From DAOTVY01 sp041082245 (GTDB lineage: Bacteria > Chloroflexota > Chloroflexia > DTKN01), in the NCBI GenBank assembly GCA_041082245.1, contig JBDOIE010000213.1, forward strand, positions 1 to 16,927: a stretch of DNA of 16,927 bases. The letters are read 5' to 3'. Position 1 is the first letter of the stretch; the number at the start of each line of letters is the position of its first letter. Shown here one piece after another: positions 1 to 5,450 of the stretch. Under the pieces are notes generated by a model that worked only from the letters and a program-made list of their open reading frames with translations, did not search any database and was not told where the DNA came from. The translations under genes and the position numbers were made by a program.

Positions 1-146
1 GGATGGAGATGGTGATGCCTGGGGACAATGTGAACATGGAGGTGGAGTTGATCGAGCCGGTAGCGATCGAGGAGGGGCTGCGGTTTGCCATCCGTGAGGG
101 TGGCAAGACGGTCGGTGCCGGCGTCGTGACCAAGTTGCTGGAGTAG
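1..146 (+). CDS. tuf: Elongation factor Tu, C-terminal end (partial)
   Basis: This is the last 47 codons of EF-Tu, the GTPase that delivers aminoacyl-tRNA to the ribosome; the rest lies before the window. Reading from base 3, the peptide contains MEMVMPGDNV, then a stretch ending EEGLRFAIREGGKTVGAG and the terminal VVTKLLE. These match the very conserved third beta-barrel domain of EF-Tu. The stop is TAG at 144-146. The next gene (rpmG) begins 13 bases later, so both are probably on one transcript. EF-G and EF-4 do not end this way, so the identification is firm although only a fragment is visible. Whether the genome has a second tuf copy cannot be seen here. Confidence 0.97.
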   Translation, partial: MEMVMPGDNVNMEVELIEPVAIEEGLRFAIREGGKTVGAGVVTKLLE

Positions 147-159
147 GGGAGGCTGGACA

Positions 160-324
160 GTGGCGAAAAAGGAAAACCGGGTGATCATCACCCTGGCGTG
201 TACAGAGTGCAAAGAGCATAACTACACGACAGAAAAGAATCGGAAGAACGATCCGGGACGGTTGGAGCTACGCAAGTATTGTCCCCGGTGTCGGCAGCAT
301 CGGCTGCACCGGGAGGTAAAGTGA
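160..324 (+). CDS. rpmG: 50S ribosomal protein L33, zinc-binding form
   Basis: This is a small basic protein of the large ribosomal subunit, 54 residues, beginning MAKKENRVIITLACTECK. It has the normal L33 length. The start is GTG at 160, a few bases after a GGGGAGG stretch following the tuf stop; no ATG is available. Two CXXC pairs (C14/C17 and C41/C44) make this the zinc-ribbon form of L33 rather than the cysteine-free form. The conserved NYTTEKN core and the RLELRKYCPRC segment are both present. The position between tuf and secE, with a tRNA gene after it, is typical of many bacteria. The gene is easily missed because it is so short. Confidence 0.96.
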   Translation: MAKKENRVIITLACTECKEHNYTTEKNRKNDPGRLELRKYCPRCRQHRLHREVK

Positions 325-329
325 ATAGG

Positions 330-346
330 GTGCCCGTTTTGGGCAC
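330..346 (+). other. Small hairpin between rpmG and tRNA-Trp
   Basis: GTGCCC (330-335) and GGGCAC (341-346) form a perfect 6-bp stem with a GTTTT loop, five bases after the rpmG stop and nine bases before the tRNA. There is no U-tract after it, so a full intrinsic terminator is unlikely. It could be a pause or processing signal that helps release the tRNA from the polycistronic transcript; that role is inference. Confidence 0.45.
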
Positions 347-355
347 GTGTCGCGC

Positions 356-431
356 AGGCCGATAGCTCAACGGGTAGAGCAGCGGTCTCCAAAACCGCAG
401 GTTGGGGGTTCGAGTCCCTCTCGGCCTGCCA
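356..431 (+). tRNA. tRNA-Trp (anticodon CCA)
   Basis: A complete 76-nt cloverleaf can be drawn. The acceptor stem AGGCCGA (356-362) pairs with TCGGCCT (421-427). The D stem is GCTC/GAGC, with a GG in the loop. The anticodon stem GCGGT (382-386) pairs with ACCGC (394-398) around the loop CTCCAAA, giving anticodon CCA at 389-391. The T stem is GGGGG/CCCTC with loop TTCGAGT. The discriminator is G428 and the 3' CCA (429-431) is encoded. It lies between rpmG and secE with no separate promoter visible, so it is probably cut from the ribosomal-protein transcript. A tRNA-Trp next to secE is a recurrent arrangement in bacteria. Confidence 0.98.
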
Positions 432-457
432 GGGTGTGTTTGGTACGGTACATCTCG

Positions 458-465
458 GTAAGGAG
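458..465 (+). promoter_or_regulatory. Shine-Dalgarno sequence that fixes the secE TTG start
   Basis: GTAAGGAG (458-465) is complementary to the 16S 3' end and lies seven bases before TTG at 473. The same frame is open upstream through the tRNA, so this site is what identifies the true start. Confidence 0.8.
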
Positions 466-472
466 TGGCGGG

Positions 473-694
473 TTGAGCAAAGGAACGCGTAAGGAAAAGC
501 CGCGCAAGCCGAACCGCGTTGTCGAGTTCCTGCGAGACACGCGGGCAGAGATCCGTCGCGTCGTTTGGCCCACGCCAAGGGAGACGCGCAACCTGACACT
601 CGTGGTGCTTGTGCTTTCGGCAGTCCTCGGACTGATCATGTGGCTTTTCGACACCCTGTTTGCGGAGCTGTACCGGCTGTTGGCCGCATTGTGA
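473..694 (+). CDS. secE: Preprotein translocase subunit SecE
   Basis: SecE is the small clamp subunit of the SecYEG protein-export channel in the cytoplasmic membrane. The protein has 73 residues, the usual size for single-span bacterial SecE. A basic N-terminus (residues 1-25) precedes the family signature EIRRVVWPTPRET (26-38), the amphipathic helix that lies on the membrane. One transmembrane helix follows at about 42-64. The chosen start is TTG at 473 because a good Shine-Dalgarno sits seven bases upstream; longer versions would run through tRNA-Trp. nusG follows after 55 bases, the classic secE-nusG pairing. No ATG start exists in the appropriate place. Confidence 0.95.
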   Translation: MSKGTRKEKPRKPNRVVEFLRDTRAEIRRVVWPTPRETRNLTLVVLVLSAVLGLIMWLFDTLFAELYRLLAAL

Positions 695-749
695 GATCGA
701 CGCCGATCCCTGTGGTGTGGAGGCACAGGACGCCGGCCGGAGGATATGG

Positions 750-1379
750 ATGGACGAAGAACGGGTTGCACCGAGCGGCGAACGGAGCGAGAGCGAATCG
801 GACTCTCGTCCCGCCGCGGGCCCGCGAGAGGGAACGCGCCAGGTGCCGGAAGAGGCACGCTGGTACGTCGTCCACACCTACTCCGGGTACGAGAACAAGG
901 TGAAACAGAACCTGGAACAGCGCATCCGCACTTTTGGGGTCGAGGACAAGATCTTTTCCGTGATCGTCCCCACGGAAGACGAGATCGAGATCCGCGACGG
1001 CCAGCGGCGCACAGTACAGCGCAAGATCTTTCCCGGATACATCCTCGTGCAGATGATCCTGTCCGAGGAGACCTGGCATGTCGTGCGGGAGACGCCCGGG
1101 GTCACCGGGTTCGTTGGACCGGGGAGCGAACCCGTGCCCTTGCCCGAGCACGAGGTCCAGGAGATCCTCAAGCAGATGGAGGCCGAGGCTCCCAAGATCC
1201 GGGTGGAGTTCACCGTGGGTCAGGCCGTGCGCATCATCGACGGGCCCTTTGCCGATTTCGAAGGGATTGTGGACGAGATCAATCAGGAGAAAGGCAAGGT
1301 CCGCGTGCTGGTCTCTTTCTTCGGGCGCGAGACCCCGATCGAACTCGACTTCATGCAGATCGAGCGTCTGGTGCCGTGA
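750..1379 (+). CDS. nusG: Transcription termination/antitermination factor NusG
   Basis: NusG binds RNA polymerase, modulates pausing and Rho action, and links transcription to the ribosome. The 209-residue protein has an NGN domain at about 36-143 (starting ARWYVVHTYSGYENKV, with the conserved RKIFPGYILV strand) and a C-terminal KOW domain at about 153-207 (VGQAVRIIDGPFADFEGIVDEI). Residues 1-35 are a charged, low-complexity extension rich in Glu, Ser and Arg that the shortest NusG proteins lack. The start is ATG at 750 because GGAGG (739-743) lies six bases upstream; an in-frame ATG at 660 falls inside secE and has no ribosome-binding site. The gene lies between secE and rplK as in most bacteria. 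Confidence 0.97.
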   Translation: MDEERVAPSGERSESESDSRPAAGPREGTRQVPEEARWYVVHTYSGYENKVKQNLEQRIRTFGVEDKIFSVIVPTEDEIEIRDGQRRTVQRKIFPGYILVQMILSEETWHVVRETPGVTGFVGPGSEPVPLPEHEVQEILKQMEAEAPKIRVEFTVGQAVRIIDGPFADFEGIVDEINQEKGKVRVLVSFFGRETPIELDFMQIERLVP

Positions 1380-1415
1380 ACGCGGGCCGACACCGTCAGC
1401 ACAGCGAGGTGTAGC

Positions 1416-1841
1416 GTGGCGAAAAAGGTTGTGGCTGTCATCAAGCTTCAGATCCCCGCGGGGAAGGCGACCCCGGCCCCGCCGGTTGGTCCAGCCCTGG
1501 GTCAGCATGGCCTGAACATTATGGCCTTCTGCAAGGAATACAACGCCCGGACGGCCAATCAGGTTGGGATGATCATCCCGGTGGAGATCACCGTCTATCA
1601 GGACCGGTCCTTTACCTTTGTGACCAAGACGCCCCCCGTGGCGGACCTGCTTCGGCGTGCGGCCGGGATCGAAAAGGGCTCTCCGCAGCCGAACCGACAG
1701 AAGGTCGGGCGGATCACCCGACAGCAGCTGCGTGAGATCGCCCAGACCAAACTGCCCGACCTGAACACGACGGACCTCGAAGCGGCCGAGCGGATCGTTG
1801 CCGGAACCGCACGCAATATGGGGATCGAGATCGTCGACTGA
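1416..1841 (+). CDS. rplK: 50S ribosomal protein L11
   Basis: L11 forms the base of the L7/L12 stalk and contacts elongation factors and RelA-type stringent-response factors at the GTPase centre of 23S rRNA. The 141-residue length is exactly typical. The N-terminal domain contains IPAGKATPAPPVGPALGQHG and NIMAFCKEYNART. The C-terminal RNA-binding domain contains KTPPVADLLRRAAGIEKGS and ends in the conserved GTARNMGIEIVD. The start is GTG at 1416 with GAGG (1406-1409) upstream; alternatives would delete conserved residues. The gene follows nusG by 36 bases and precedes rplA by 71 bases, the standard rplK-rplA order. Confidence 0.97.
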   Translation: MAKKVVAVIKLQIPAGKATPAPPVGPALGQHGLNIMAFCKEYNARTANQVGMIIPVEITVYQDRSFTFVTKTPPVADLLRRAAGIEKGSPQPNRQKVGRITRQQLREIAQTKLPDLNTTDLEAAERIVAGTARNMGIEIVD

Positions 1842-1912
1842 GGAGGCGGATCCACTGCCGGATACGCCGTGGGAGGGCTAGAAGCCCGCTGGGACCACAT
1901 CCGGAGGAAACG

Positions 1913-2632
1913 ATGAAGAACCGTGGAAAGAAGTATCGAGCGATTGCGAACCTCGTCGAGCGCACCCGGGCCTATCCCGTGCGGGAGGCCGTCGGACTGG
2001 TGAAGAAGGTCGCCTATGCCTCCTTCGACGCCAGCGTGGATGCCCATTTCCGCCTGGGGATCGACCCGCGCAAGGCGGACCAGCAGGTCCGCGGGACGGT
2101 GGTGCTGCCCCACGGGACGGGCAAGCGGGTCCGCTTGCTCGTCTTTGCGGAGGGAGAGGCAGAGAAGATCGCCCGCGAGGCAGGCGCCGACTATGTGGGA
2201 AGCACGGAGCTGGTGGAAAAGATCGAGAAGGAGGGCTGGGTCGATTTCGACGTGGCCATCGCGACCCCGAGCATGATGCGAATGGTCGGCCGGCTCGGCA
2301 AGATCCTGGGCCGTCGTGGACTCATGCCCAACCCCAAGAGCGGAACTGTCGTGCCACAGGAAGATCTGCCGCGGGTGATCGCCGAAATCCGTCGTGGCAA
2401 GGTCGAGTTCCGCAACGACAAGCAGGGGCTGATCCATGTCCCGATCGGCCGCGTCAGCTTCTCGGAGGACCAACTGTACGAGAACCTGGTCGTCCTGATC
2501 GACGCCATCCGCCGGGCAAAGCCGGCGGCCGTGAAGGGCGCCTACATTCGCAATATCGTCTTGAGCCCGACCATGGGGCCAGGCATCAAGCTCGATCTCT
2601 CGGAGGCAATGGCACTGAAGCCGGCTGTATAA
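1913..2632 (+). CDS. rplA: 50S ribosomal protein L1
   Basis: L1 forms the mobile stalk beside the ribosomal E site and in many bacteria also represses its own mRNA. The 239-residue protein has the normal length. The N-terminus is basic (MKNRGKKYRAIANLVERT). The family signature lies in the middle: IATPSMMRMVGRLGKILGRR followed by GLMPNPKSGTV. The last segment is AAVKGAYIRNIVLSPTMGPGIKLD. GGAGG at 1903-1907 lies five bases before ATG. A small hairpin, GGGCT/AGCCC (1875-1887), sits in the 71-base gap before the gene; I could not match it to the known L1 mRNA target, so autoregulation here is open. Confidence 0.97.
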   Translation: MKNRGKKYRAIANLVERTRAYPVREAVGLVKKVAYASFDASVDAHFRLGIDPRKADQQVRGTVVLPHGTGKRVRLLVFAEGEAEKIAREAGADYVGSTELVEKIEKEGWVDFDVAIATPSMMRMVGRLGKILGRRGLMPNPKSGTVVPQEDLPRVIAEIRRGKVEFRNDKQGLIHVPIGRVSFSEDQLYENLVVLIDAIRRAKPAAVKGAYIRNIVLSPTMGPGIKLDLSEAMALKPAV

Positions 2633-2644
2633 AGGTCGTTGCGA

Positions 2645-2746
2645 GCTGGACAATCGAGTCGCCCCAGACAGCAGGTTCCCTCCGGGGATGAAAGGGTTTC
2701 CCGCCTGCCGAGGCGCAAGCCGTGCACCGGCGGCTCATGCCGCCCG
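2645..2746 (+). promoter_or_regulatory. L10 leader (ribosomal protein L10 autoregulatory RNA)
   Basis: The 172-base gap before rplJ carries the recognisable L10 leader. AGACAGCAGG (2666-2675) is followed at 2704-2713 by CCTGCCGAGG, so GCAGG (2671-2675) pairs with CCTGC (2704-2708) and the flanking AGACA and CGAGG make the kink-turn-like binding site. In other bacteria this element binds the L10-L7/L12 complex and lowers rplJ-rplL expression. A second hairpin, GGCGG/CCGCC (2729-2744), follows. The element is directly followed by an intrinsic-terminator-like hairpin. GCCCCAGACA at 2661-2670 is also perfectly complementary to that terminator's loop, suggesting a switch. Confidence 0.85.
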
Positions 2747-2783
2747 GGGCTCCTGTGTCTGGGGCGCAGGAGCCCTTTCTATT
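2747..2783 (+). terminator. Transcription attenuator in the rplJ leader
   Basis: GGGCTCCTGTG (2747-2757) pairs with CGCAGGAGCCC (2765-2775), an 11-bp stem with one G-U pair and a 7-base loop TCTGGGG. It is followed by the U-rich run TTTCTATT (2776-2783). This is a textbook intrinsic terminator placed 22 bases before the rplJ ATG, so it must act as an attenuator. Its loop and inner stem (2756-2766) are complementary to 2660-2670 upstream. Confidence 0.82.
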
Positions 2784-2804
2784 GAGGGCAAACAGGAGGT
2801 CTGC

Positions 2805-3323
2805 ATGCCGACAGAGAAGAAGAGAGAAACGGTGGCGTTCCTGCGGGAACAGCTCGCCAAGAGCCAGTTGGTCGTCCTCACGGACTACCGCGGCCTCAAC
2901 ATGGCAGCACTGACCGGCCTACGTCGCAATCTCGAGAAGGCCGGTGCCCGGTATCACATCGTCAAGAACACCTTGCTCAAGATCGCGATGGAAGAACTGG
3001 GAATCGCCGGCGTGGACCCATATCTCGAGGGGCCCACTGCGGTCGCCTTTGCCCACGGCGACCCTGTCGCGGCCGCCCGCACGATCCTGGCCCAGCAAGC
3101 AGAGCTATCCACACTGCGGGTGAAGGGCGCATGGATGCCGGGACAGGTGCTCTCGCCGGAGCAGGTGCAGTTCCTGGCGACCCTGCCGCCACGACCGGTG
3201 CTTCTCGGTCAGCTTCTGGGCGCGGTACAGGGTCCGCTCGCGAACCTGGCTGGCGGGCTGTCGGAACTGTTGCGTCAGCTCGTTTACGTGCTGCAGCAAC
3301 GCTCGGAACAGCAAGTTGCCTGA
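2805..3323 (+). CDS. rplJ: 50S ribosomal protein L10
   Basis: L10 anchors L7/L12 dimers to 23S rRNA and is the regulator that binds the leader upstream of its own gene. The 172-residue protein begins MPTEKKRETVAFLREQL and has the conserved core VVLTDYRGLNMAALTGLRR (about 23-41), then RYHIVKNTLLKIAME. The helical C-terminal part (GPLANLAGGLSELLRQLVYVLQQ) is the platform for L7/L12 dimers. The ATG at 2805 is preceded by AGGAGG (2794-2799) at five bases. The frame is open further upstream, but that part is the leader RNA, not protein. rplL follows after 27 bases, as expected for proteins made at a fixed ratio. Confidence 0.97.
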   Translation: MPTEKKRETVAFLREQLAKSQLVVLTDYRGLNMAALTGLRRNLEKAGARYHIVKNTLLKIAMEELGIAGVDPYLEGPTAVAFAHGDPVAAARTILAQQAELSTLRVKGAWMPGQVLSPEQVQFLATLPPRPVLLGQLLGAVQGPLANLAGGLSELLRQLVYVLQQRSEQQVA

Positions 3324-3350
3324 ACTTGAATGAGGTTTGAGGAGGAAACG

Positions 3351-3758
3351 ATGGCATCGGAAAAGCTCGAAAAGATCCTTGGCGAAATCGAGGGGCTCAC
3401 CGTCCTGGAAGTGGCAGAACTCGTGAAGATGATGCAGGAACGCTGGGGGATCTCCGCGGCGGCTCCTGTGGCGGTCGCGGCCGTGCCGGCCGTAGCGGCA
3501 CCCGGAGCGGCGGCTGCCGAGGCAGCCGCCCCGGCCGAGGAAAAGACCGAGTTTACGGTCATCCTGAAGGACGGGGGCCCGAAGAAGATCCAGGTCATCA
3601 AGGTCGTGCGCGAGCTCGTCCCTGGCCTGGGCCTCAAGGAGGCCAAGGACCTGGTGGAAGGAGCCCCCAAGCCGGTCCTGGAGAAGGTCAGCAAGGAGCA
3701 GGCGGAAGCGGCGCGGAAGAAGCTTGAAGAAGCCGGCGCCGTGGTGGAGCTCCAGTAG
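3351..3758 (+). CDS. rplL: 50S ribosomal protein L7/L12
   Basis: This is the multi-copy stalk protein that recruits translation GTPases. In 135 residues it shows three parts: an N-terminal dimerisation helix pair (1-36, LTVLEVAELVKMMQERWG), an Ala/Pro-rich flexible hinge (about 37-64), and the conserved C-terminal domain (65-135). That domain contains KTEFTVILKDGGPKKIQVIK and GLGLKEAKDLVEGAPKPV. The start is ATG at 3351, preceded by GAGGAGGAAACG; an in-frame ATG at 3330 lacks a site. The 13 bases ending in the start codon (GGAGGAAACGATG) are identical to those at rplA, which suggests matched, strong initiation. rpoB does not follow; a hairpin ends the unit. Confidence 0.97.
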   Translation: MASEKLEKILGEIEGLTVLEVAELVKMMQERWGISAAAPVAVAAVPAVAAPGAAAAEAAAPAEEKTEFTVILKDGGPKKIQVIKVVRELVPGLGLKEAKDLVEGAPKPVLEKVSKEQAEAARKKLEEAGAVVELQ

Positions 3759-3765
3759 GAGCGCG

Positions 3766-3795
3766 GGGGCCGGCCGGGTTCTGCCGGCCGGCCCC
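3766..3795 (+). terminator. Strong hairpin after rplL, probable operon terminator
   Basis: GGGGCCGGCCGG (3766-3777) and CCGGCCGGCCCC (3784-3795) form a perfect 12-bp GC stem with the loop GTTCTG. It begins seven bases after the rplL stop. No U-tract follows, so it is not a classical intrinsic terminator, but its position and strength suggest an end or 3' stabiliser of the ribosomal-protein transcript. The next promoter begins immediately downstream. Confidence 0.65.
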
Positions 3796-3800
3796 ACCTG

Positions 3801-3809
3801 TGCTATAAT
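3801..3809 (+). promoter_or_regulatory. Extended -10 promoter for the XRE-cupin unit
   Basis: TGCTATAAT (3801-3809) is a perfect extended -10 element (TGn plus TATAAT). No good -35 is seen; TTCTGC at 3779 is poor and lies in the hairpin. The predicted transcript would start near 3816, about 70 bases before the regulator ATG. Confidence 0.7.
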
Positions 3810-3827
3810 GAGCACGCGGGATTCCTT

Positions 3828-3864
3828 TGGAAACTGCCCGCGTGGAGAGGGTTTTCCACTCCAC
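3828..3864 (+). promoter_or_regulatory. Overlapping inverted repeats in the 5' UTR of the XRE gene
   Basis: Two pairings overlap between the promoter and the ribosome-binding site. TGGAAAC (3828-3834) can pair with GTTTTCCA (3851-3858) with one bulged T, and GTGGAG (3842-3847) pairs with CTCCAC (3859-3864). They interleave, so they are probably alternatives. They could be an operator for the XRE repressor or alternative RNA folds; chance is also possible. Confidence 0.35.
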
Positions 3865-3887
3865 AGGACCCTGTCAGGAGGGCGACA

Positions 3888-4430
3888 ATGCCCACACTCG
3901 GAGAACGTCTGCGTCTGCTCAGGCAGGAACGCGGGTACACCTTGCAACAGGTTTCCGAGGGCTCGGGCCTGACGCCCTCCTTTCTGAGCCGCCTCGAGCG
4001 GGGCATTGTGAACATCTCTGTCGGAAACCTGCGCAAGGTCGCCACGTTTTTCGGCGTGCCGATGACCTACTTCTTCGCCGAGGAACTGGTACCCCACGGG
4101 CTGGTGACGCGACAGGCAAGTCGCCTTCTGGGGGATGACCCGGGTCCTGTGCGGCGCCGCTCCCTTCTCCCACCCGAAGCGCAGCCCGTCCTCGCAGAGC
4201 TGATCGCTCTCCGACCCGGTGCTTATGGTGAAGGCCCGCTGCTTCCCGCGGCACAGGCTCTCTACTACGTTCTGGAGGGCGAGCTCACCTGCACCGTCGG
4301 AAACGAGCCGCTGCGCCTGGTACCTGGCGACGTGCTGTATCAGCGCCGATACGCTCCGTTTTCCTGGCGCAACGAGGGCAAGCGCGACGTTGTCCTGCTT
4401 GCCGCCTCTTTGCTCCGGGGTCAGGCCTGA
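3888..4430 (+). CDS. XRE-family transcriptional regulator with C-terminal cupin domain
   Basis: This 180-residue DNA-binding protein has an XRE/Cro helix-turn-helix at about 3-66. Typical segments are LGERLRLLRQERGYTLQQVS, then SGLTPSFLSRLERGIVNISV, with PMTYFF ending the domain. A small beta-barrel of cupin type follows at about 98-176, with YYVLEGELTC and LVPGDVLYQ as the two cupin blocks. Such proteins usually sense a small ligand or stress signal and control a neighbouring gene. The cupin part contains no histidine, so the usual metal site is absent. The start is ATG at 3888 with AGGAGG (3877-3882) five bases upstream. A small membrane-protein gene follows 12 bases later and is probably co-transcribed. 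Target and ligand are unknown. Confidence 0.88.
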   Translation: MPTLGERLRLLRQERGYTLQQVSEGSGLTPSFLSRLERGIVNISVGNLRKVATFFGVPMTYFFAEELVPHGLVTRQASRLLGDDPGPVRRRSLLPPEAQPVLAELIALRPGAYGEGPLLPAAQALYYVLEGELTCTVGNEPLRLVPGDVLYQRRYAPFSWRNEGKRDVVLLAASLLRGQA

Positions 4431-4442
4431 TCAGGGGGACTT

Positions 4443-4667
4443 ATGCCCAGGAAGACACCACAAGCCCATACCGGCCCCAAGGCATCCTCCCGTCCTGCGG
4501 GGGCTTCGCGTTTCCACATCGGCGACCGACGCGCATCGTTTATCGATCCTGCCCAGTACGCGCACGTCCGGGGAGACCTCATCCGGATCGCGATCCTAGC
4601 GTTTTCGCTCTTTGGAGCGCTCGTCGTGCTGCGGATCGTGACCACTGCCTTCCACCTGCTGCCCTAG
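4443..4667 (+). CDS. Small single-span membrane protein of unknown function
   Basis: The 74-residue protein is not assigned to a named family. The N-terminal half (1-45) is basic and hydrophilic, with a segment ASFIDPAQYAHVRGDLIRI. One strongly hydrophobic helix follows (about 47-70, ending at residue 74, LLP). The basic N-terminal side should stay in the cytoplasm, so a type II or tail-anchored topology is likely. The ATG at 4443 lies five bases after an AGGGGG-like site, directly behind the XRE-cupin gene. The 'YxxVRxDLxRI' pattern before the helix resembles small membrane proteins I recall from other GC-rich bacteria, but this is memory, not a search. Possibly it is the membrane partner or target of the regulator. 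Confidence 0.7.
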   Translation: MPRKTPQAHTGPKASSRPAGASRFHIGDRRASFIDPAQYAHVRGDLIRIAILAFSLFGALVVLRIVTTAFHLLP

Positions 4668-4700
4668 ACGGCCCGTCGATGTTTCCCCCTGCCTCCGCGC
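4668..4700. other. Short convergent intergenic gap
   Basis: Only 33 bases separate the ends of two convergent genes. A weak palindrome, GACGGCCCGTC (4667-4677), is the only structure; it gives at best a 4-bp stem and no U-tract. No convincing terminator is seen for either side. Confidence 0.4.
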
Positions 4701-5450
4701 TCAGGAAAGCGCCTGCAGTAGCGCGGGAACGGTCTTTGCGACGTCTTCCCGCAATACCACCTGCGCGAAACGATCCGCCCATGTCTCCTCGCGGTTGCAG
4801 ACGATGAGTGGTGCCCCGCCGCGGATCGCGAGCCACGGCAGGTCCGCCGCCGGTGTGACCACGAGCGAGGAGCCGATGATCAGCAAGAGATCGCAACCAG
4901 CAATTTCTGCCTGGGCGCGGCGCAGCACCTCCGCCGGCAGACGTTCCCCGAACAGCACCACAGCCGGTTTGATCAACCCGCCGCAGACACAACGCGGGGC
5001 TTCCCGCGTGTGCCGGAAGCGGGCGAGAACCTCTGCTGTTTCCTGCTGCGCTCCGCATTTCATACAGAGCGCGTGGCGCGCATTGCCGTGCAGCTCCAGC
5101 ACCTCGCGTGAGCCGGCCTTCTGGTGCAGGCCGTCGATGTTCTGGGTTACCACCGCCCGCAGGATCCCCCGTCTTTCCATTTCTGCCAGCGCGCGATGCG
5201 CCGGATTGGGTTCCGCTTCCGACATCTCGTCCCACGACTCGGCAAACCAGGCATAGAAGCGCTCCGGATGCTCCAGGAACGCGCGGATAGAGGCCACTTC
5301 CGTCGGGTCCACCCGGCTCCAGTGGCCCGTCCCCGGGGAGCGGAAATCCCGGATCCCGGACGGAGTGCTGATCCCGGCTCCGGTCAGGGCTACAGCCCGT
5401 CGGCTCTGCGCCACCAGCCGCGCCGCTTCCAGCGCCGCATCGGTGTTCAT
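4701..5450 (-). CDS. cobB: NAD-dependent protein deacylase, Sir2 family
   Basis: Sirtuins remove acyl groups from lysines using NAD+, giving nicotinamide and O-acyl-ADP-ribose. The 249-residue length fits bacterial CobB-type enzymes. Visible motifs are the NAD-binding GAGIS (24-28) with SGIRDFRS, then TQNIDGLHQKAG (102-113), and the catalytic His in ELHGNA (H121). A zinc site follows, made of C129-M-K-C132 and C154-V-C156, then KPAVVLFGE and the second NAD motif IGSSLVVTPAA (192-202). The SGIRDFR segment has Arg where Pro is usual, and the second cysteine pair is CXC rather than CXXC. The Tyr/Arg pair of SIRT5-like desuccinylases is not evident. The ATG (5450-5448) overlaps the ispF stop as ATGA, so translation is probably coupled. 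Confidence 0.93.
   Translation of the reverse strand: MNTDAALEAARLVAQSRRAVALTGAGISTPSGIRDFRSPGTGHWSRVDPTEVASIRAFLEHPERFYAWFAESWDEMSEAEPNPAHRALAEMERRGILRAVVTQNIDGLHQKAGSREVLELHGNARHALCMKCGAQQETAEVLARFRHTREAPRCVCGGLIKPAVVLFGERLPAEVLRRAQAEIAGCDLLLIIGSSLVVTPAADLPWLAIRGGAPLIVCNREETWADRFAQVVLREDVAKTVPALLQALS

Noticed and set aside
660..749. Earlier in-frame ATG for nusG
   Set aside because: It would start inside secE, has no ribosome-binding site, and adds a Cys-rich segment foreign to NusG; GGAGG at 739-743 supports ATG 750.
636..1508. 290-codon open frame on the minus strand across nusG and rplK
   Set aside because: The opposite strand holds conserved nusG and rplK; this is a shadow frame.
1842..1912. 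L1-binding mRNA element before rplA
   Set aside because: Only a 5-bp hairpin with a 3-base loop was found; I could not match the conserved L1 target pattern with confidence.
2628..2633. TATAAA at the rplA stop as a promoter for rplJ
   Set aside because: No acceptable -35 at 16-18 bases and no TGn extension; it may only be the stop-codon context.
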